NCBI GenBank assembly: GCA_002364215.1
Contig: DEXQ01000002.1
Coordinates: forward strand, 1 to 39,018
Reading direction: 5' to 3'
Origin: Aequorivita sp. UBA3180
GTDB lineage: Bacteria > Bacteroidota > Bacteroidia > Flavobacteriales > Flavobacteriaceae
DNA length: 39,018 bases
Shown: positions 38,264-39,018 of the stretch, one piece after another
How the letters are laid out: each line of letters starts with the position of its first letter
Numbering within the stretch: position 1 is the stretch's first letter
Position numbers and translations under genes: made by a program
Notes under the pieces: model-generated
Database searches by the model: none
Seen by the model: the letters and a program-made list of their open reading frames with translations, nothing else
What the model was told of the DNA's origin: nothing

Positions 38264-39018
38264 ATGGAAAAACCGATTAAAATAATAAAATACTCTGGAG
38301 ACGTCGTTGAATTTGATGTGGACAAACTCATCAATTCCCTGAAACGGTCTCAGGCAAGCGATACTGTGGTTCAGCAAATTGTTGAACAAGTTGAAGGGCA
38401 ACTTTATGATGGAATTACCACAAAAAAAATCTATGAGATGGCATTTAAAATGCTTAAGAGTAAATCTCGTGTAAGTGCTTCAAAATACAAGCTAAAAAAG
38501 GCGATAATGGAATTAGGTCCATCAGGATTTCCTTTTGAAAAATTTGTCGGTAAGATTTTAGAGATGGAAGGCTTTAGTACAAACGTGGGAGTTATTGTTC
38601 AAGGTAATTGTGTACAGCACGAAGTTGATGTAATCGCCGAAAAAGAAAACAAACACTATATGATTGAATGCAAATACCATAGCGACCAAGGTAGGTTTTG
38701 TAATGTAAAAATCCCATTATATATCCATTCACGGTTTTTGGACGTAGAAAAGCAATGGGAACACCAAAAAGGTCACGAGGCTAAACTTCATAAAGGAGGT
38801 GTGTACACCAATACGCGTTTCACAACCGATGCCATTCAGTACGGGAAATGTGTTGGTATGCTTATGAGCAGTTGGGATTATCCAAGAGGAAATGGTCTCA
38901 AGGACAGAATAGATAAATCTGGGCTACATCCCTTAACCGCTTTAACAACACTTACCAAAGCTGAAAAAACAAAATTATTAGATGAAGGCATCGTACTCTG
39001 CAAAGAGCTTCACGAAAG
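38264..39018 (+). CDS. ATP-cone protein with Mrr-type PD-(D/E)XK nuclease domain (partial, runs off window)
   Basis: Starts at ATG 38264, 2 bp after the Usp stop, and is open through the last base (251 codons plus two bases). Residues about 3-85 are an ATP-cone (PF03477): IIKYSGDVVEFDVDKLINSL, then GITTKKIYEMAFKML and ASKYKLKKAIMELGPSGFPFE. Residues about 90-200 carry a restriction-endonuclease core: FEKFVGKILEMEGF, HEVDVIAEKEN and HYMIECKYH, that is D-x(n)-E-x-K with D125 and E137/K139 as probable catalytic residues. The ATP-cone is normally a nucleotide sensor in ribonucleotide reductase and NrdR. The fusion suggests a nuclease controlled by ATP/dATP level. The C-terminus is outside the window. 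Overall role unknown. Confidence 0.85.
   Translation, partial: MEKPIKIIKYSGDVVEFDVDKLINSLKRSQASDTVVQQIVEQVEGQLYDGITTKKIYEMAFKMLKSKSRVSASKYKLKKAIMELGPSGFPFEKFVGKILEMEGFSTNVGVIVQGNCVQHEVDVIAEKENKHYMIECKYHSDQGRFCNVKIPLYIHSRFLDVEKQWEHQKGHEAKLHKGGVYTNTRFTTDAIQYGKCVGMLMSSWDYPRGNGLKDRIDKSGLHPLTALTTLTKAEKTKLLDEGIVLCKELHE

Overview
The window looks like a chromosomal stretch of a member of the Bacteroidetes, most likely a flavobacterium (Flavobacteriaceae). It is AT-rich with weak ribosome binding sites. Signal peptides often end in an A-Q or S-Q dipeptide. It has a TonB-dependent receptor, Bacteroidetes-specific families (DUF3347, HYC_CC_PP, haem-binding PF14376, DUF5676) and a clear TTG / TAnnTTTG-type promoter. 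I cannot name the genus.

Left half, minus strand (about 20-13962): a copper/silver tolerance block. Read in the direction of transcription it holds a small HYC_CC_PP protein, a tripartite CusA-CusC-CusB efflux pump, a multicopper oxidase whose C-terminus is a CopB-like outer-membrane barrel, a SHOCT protein, a DUF302 protein, an unknown membrane protein, and two free-standing DUF3347 proteins around a small haem-binding protein. A third DUF3347 domain sits at the end of CusB. Downstream, after 403 bp without a gene that carry four successive imperfect hairpins, come a 44-residue Cys-rich membrane peptide, a small K+-channel-like protein and a truncated SnoaL-like gene that breaks off near the window edge.

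Middle, plus strand (about 14189-22149): a FecA-like TonB receptor whose promoter is bracketed by two Fur-like operators, a second HYC_CC_PP protein, and an AraC-type regulator with an N-terminal HMA (metal-binding) domain. Then come a cytochrome c / beta-barrel / cytochrome c lipoprotein trio and a run of small metal-handling proteins: a Met-rich lipoprotein, a His-rich membrane protein, an HMA copper chaperone, a second SHOCT protein, DUF5676, and an orphan lycopene-cyclase-like membrane protein.

Right half, plus strand (22162 to the end): an energy and stress cluster. It encodes a universal stress protein, type II NADH dehydrogenase, an APC permease, archaeal-type (type II) GAPDH, class I fructose-bisphosphate aldolase, a DAACS symporter, an alpha/beta hydrolase, ATP-dependent phosphofructokinase, a phosphomannose-isomerase-like cupin, a GH130 mannoside phosphorylase-like enzyme, a GT4 glycosyltransferase fused to a toroid domain, an MgtC/DUF4010 membrane protein, a D-lactate dehydrogenase-like enzyme, an ATC-hydrolase-like protein, a tandem universal stress protein and an ATP-cone/nuclease protein cut by the window edge.

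From 19884 to the end every gene is on the plus strand and no gap exceeds 34 bp, so copper handling, alternative glycolysis, a possible mannan cycle and stress proteins may be co-expressed over about 19 kb. My best candidates for something under-described are this coupling, the GH130 / GT4-toroid / isomerase module, the oxidase-barrel fusion, and the tandem hairpins at 1031-1382.
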